Below, one piece after another: positions 6,707 through 7,542 of a stretch of 7,542 nt of DNA. The notes below the pieces were generated by a model. That model saw only the letters and a program-made list of their open reading frames with translations. It had not been told where the DNA came from and ran no database searches. Origin of the DNA: Oceanospirillaceae bacterium UBA1126 (GTDB lineage Bacteria > Pseudomonadota > Gammaproteobacteria > Pseudomonadales > Balneatricaceae). The position numbers were made by a program, and so were the translations under genes. The DNA is taken from NCBI GenBank assembly GCA_002312935.1, contig DCAT01000122.1:8057-15598 (forward strand), written 5' to 3'. Positions within the stretch are counted from its first letter, which is position 1, and each line of letters begins with the position of its first letter.

Positions 6707-7327
6707 TTCTAAAAAGTCTGTTTTAAAAATATCAATAGGAGCAGCGCGCCGCTCCAGCTTAGCCCGCAGAATAGCGCCTTCCCAGCCAATCCAAAATAGT
6801 TCAGCTTTGGCTGCACAATTAATGTCTGCTGGTATTTCACCTAAAGCCTGAGCTGCTAACAAACAAGTTTCAGTTTTACTCTGCCATTCACAAAAAACAT
6901 CCACTAAGCGTTGCCGAAAAACTCCCGGCAAGGCATATATTTCAATGCCTAAGTTACCCACTAAACAGCCACGATTAAAATCATATTTGGCCATATTATT
7001 GCGCGCTGACATAATAAAGTTATTTAGCCGCTCAAGTGGAGTATGCGATTCATTAAGGAAAGCGAAGTCCAACATTTTATTGAAAAAATCGGCATAAGCA
7101 TCAATTAGAACCAGACCAAATGCTTCTTTACTGTCAAAGTAAGCATAAAATGAGCCCTTAGGTAGGCCCGCTTTTGCAGTGACTTCATCCAGCCCTGTTG
7201 CTCCAAAGCCTTTTTTGGTTAGCAAGGCGACACCAACGGCAGTTAACCGCTGGCGATTTTCATCAGTCTGCTTGGCACTTTTGCTTGGGCGCCCACGTGA
7301 TTGTTTTATAGTGGTGACATTGTTCAT
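6692..7327 (-). CDS. acuR: TetR-family transcriptional repressor, AcuR-like
   Basis: From the ATG at 7327 the protein has 211 residues. After a basic RGRPSKS arm (11-17) come the TetR helix-turn-helix at about 45-64 (TGLDEVTAKAGLPKGSFYAYF, split as LDEVTAKAG and PKGSFYAYF) and SKEAFG (66-71). The ligand-domain stretches RGCLVGNLG (119-127) and FWIGWEGAILRAKLE (178-192) are ones I associate with AcuR, the acrylate-responsive repressor of Rhodobacter sphaeroides, and more loosely with NemR. It probably represses its own gene and the dddC operon until acrylate or a related reactive compound binds. In-frame ATGs at 7357 and 7393 would lengthen it. I prefer 7327 because a well-formed promoter and operator occupy 7334-7362 and would otherwise lie inside the gene. 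There is no Shine-Dalgarno site before this ATG, consistent with a leaderless mRNA. TetR family is certain, AcuR assignment likely. Confidence 0.85.
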   Translation of the reverse strand: MNNVTTIKQSRGRPSKSAKQTDENRQRLTAVGVALLTKKGFGATGLDEVTAKAGLPKGSFYAYFDSKEAFGLVLIDAYADFFNKMLDFAFLNESHTPLERLNNFIMSARNNMAKYDFNRGCLVGNLGIEIYALPGVFRQRLVDVFCEWQSKTETCLLAAQALGEIPADINCAAKAELFWIGWEGAILRAKLERRAAPIDIFKTDFLENLTR

Positions 7328-7333
7328 AATGCT

Positions 7334-7362
7334 ACTATATAGACGACCGTCTAACATTTCAA
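7334..7362 (-). promoter_or_regulatory. acuR promoter giving a leaderless transcript
   Basis: On the minus strand, -35 TTGAAA (7362-7357), a 17-base spacer, then -10 TATAGT (7339-7334). The expected start, about seven bases after the -10 box, is the A of the ATG at 7327. That fits the lack of a ribosome site. The boxes match consensus at 4 of 6 or better with ideal spacing. Confidence 0.65.
7340..7353. promoter_or_regulatory. acuR operator within the promoter spacer
   Basis: The palindrome TAGACG-AC-CGTCTA has perfect 6-bp arms and a 2-base gap. It fills most of the spacer between -35 and -10 and touches the -10 box, the standard place for a self-repressing TetR protein. Its TAGAC half resembles half-sites recorded for NemR-type repressors (from memory). 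A lone extra TAGACG half lies at 7372-7377. Confidence 0.7.
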
Positions 7363-7542
7363 GTCCGCAAATAGACGAACTGATGCTTTTCATCCACTAG
7401 ATGAACTTACCATCCAAATCGAATTTTAAAGCAGTCTCTTTAAATCTAAGGCCTACTTTTAAAAAAAACACGCCCTGCAGAGCTAACGTGTATAAATGGC
7501 CACGGCTTAAACATAAATGTTAGGCGTTTACATTAACCACAA
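7363..7542. other. Upstream stretch with no supported gene
   Basis: All three minus-strand frames carry stops close to the right edge (7507, 7520, 7533), and no plus-strand frame with a ribosome site is visible. An ATG at 7517 on the plus strand stays open for the last 26 bases but has no upstream ribosome site. A GTTAGGC motif near the edge is discussed as a finding. Confidence 0.5.

Noticed and set aside
7328..7393. Longer repressor start at 7393 or 7357
   Set aside because: The added residues do not resemble a TetR N-terminus, and the extension would swallow a well-formed -35/-10 pair and a perfect palindrome.

Overview
The window looks like a piece of a marine or halophilic gammaproteobacterial chromosome. 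Coding DNA has moderate GC content, the control regions are very AT-rich, and all six genes lie on the minus strand, so the transcription order runs from high to low coordinates. The placement is inferred from gene content and composition only; I cannot name a genus.

Layout, in transcription order. 7542-7363: short upstream stretch with no supported gene. 7362-7334: promoter with a 14-bp palindrome in its spacer. 7327-6692: AcuR-like TetR repressor, apparently leaderless. 6691-6508: very AT-rich control region with a weak terminator-like hairpin and three copies of a 22-bp palindromic site. 6507-4978: CoA-acylating (methyl)malonate-semialdehyde dehydrogenase (DddC/MmsA type). 4978-3320: GMC flavoprotein alcohol dehydrogenase (DddA type), joined to the previous gene by a TAATG overlap. 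3301-2048: single-domain family III CoA-transferase (AcuN type). 2042-1215: enoyl-CoA hydratase (AcuK type). 1121 to the left edge: periplasmic substrate-binding protein of a branched-chain-amino-acid-type ABC transporter, cut by the window end.

How the genes fit together. Each enzyme family is unmistakable from its motifs. The substrate is inferred. The combination of family III CoA-transferase, enoyl-CoA hydratase, GMC alcohol dehydrogenase and MmsA-type dehydrogenase is the one described for acrylate catabolism linked to DMSP breakdown in Halomonas (acuN, acuK, dddA, dddC). The regulator points independently to acrylate, because its C-terminal half carries the segments I associate with AcuR. 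Proposed route: acrylate to acryloyl-CoA (AcuN), to 3-hydroxypropionyl-CoA (AcuK), to 3-hydroxypropionate (CoA handed on by AcuN), to malonate semialdehyde (DddA), to acetyl-CoA plus CO2 (DddC). Methacrylate or 3-hydroxyisobutyrate is the main alternative. No DMSP lyase, DddD or AcuI is visible.

The most interesting part is the control layer: a predicted leaderless repressor gene with its operator between -35 and -10, three evenly spaced palindromes before dddC that share a core with that operator, and a Cys/Lys pair in the repressor at the same spacing as the electrophile-sensing pair of E. coli NemR.
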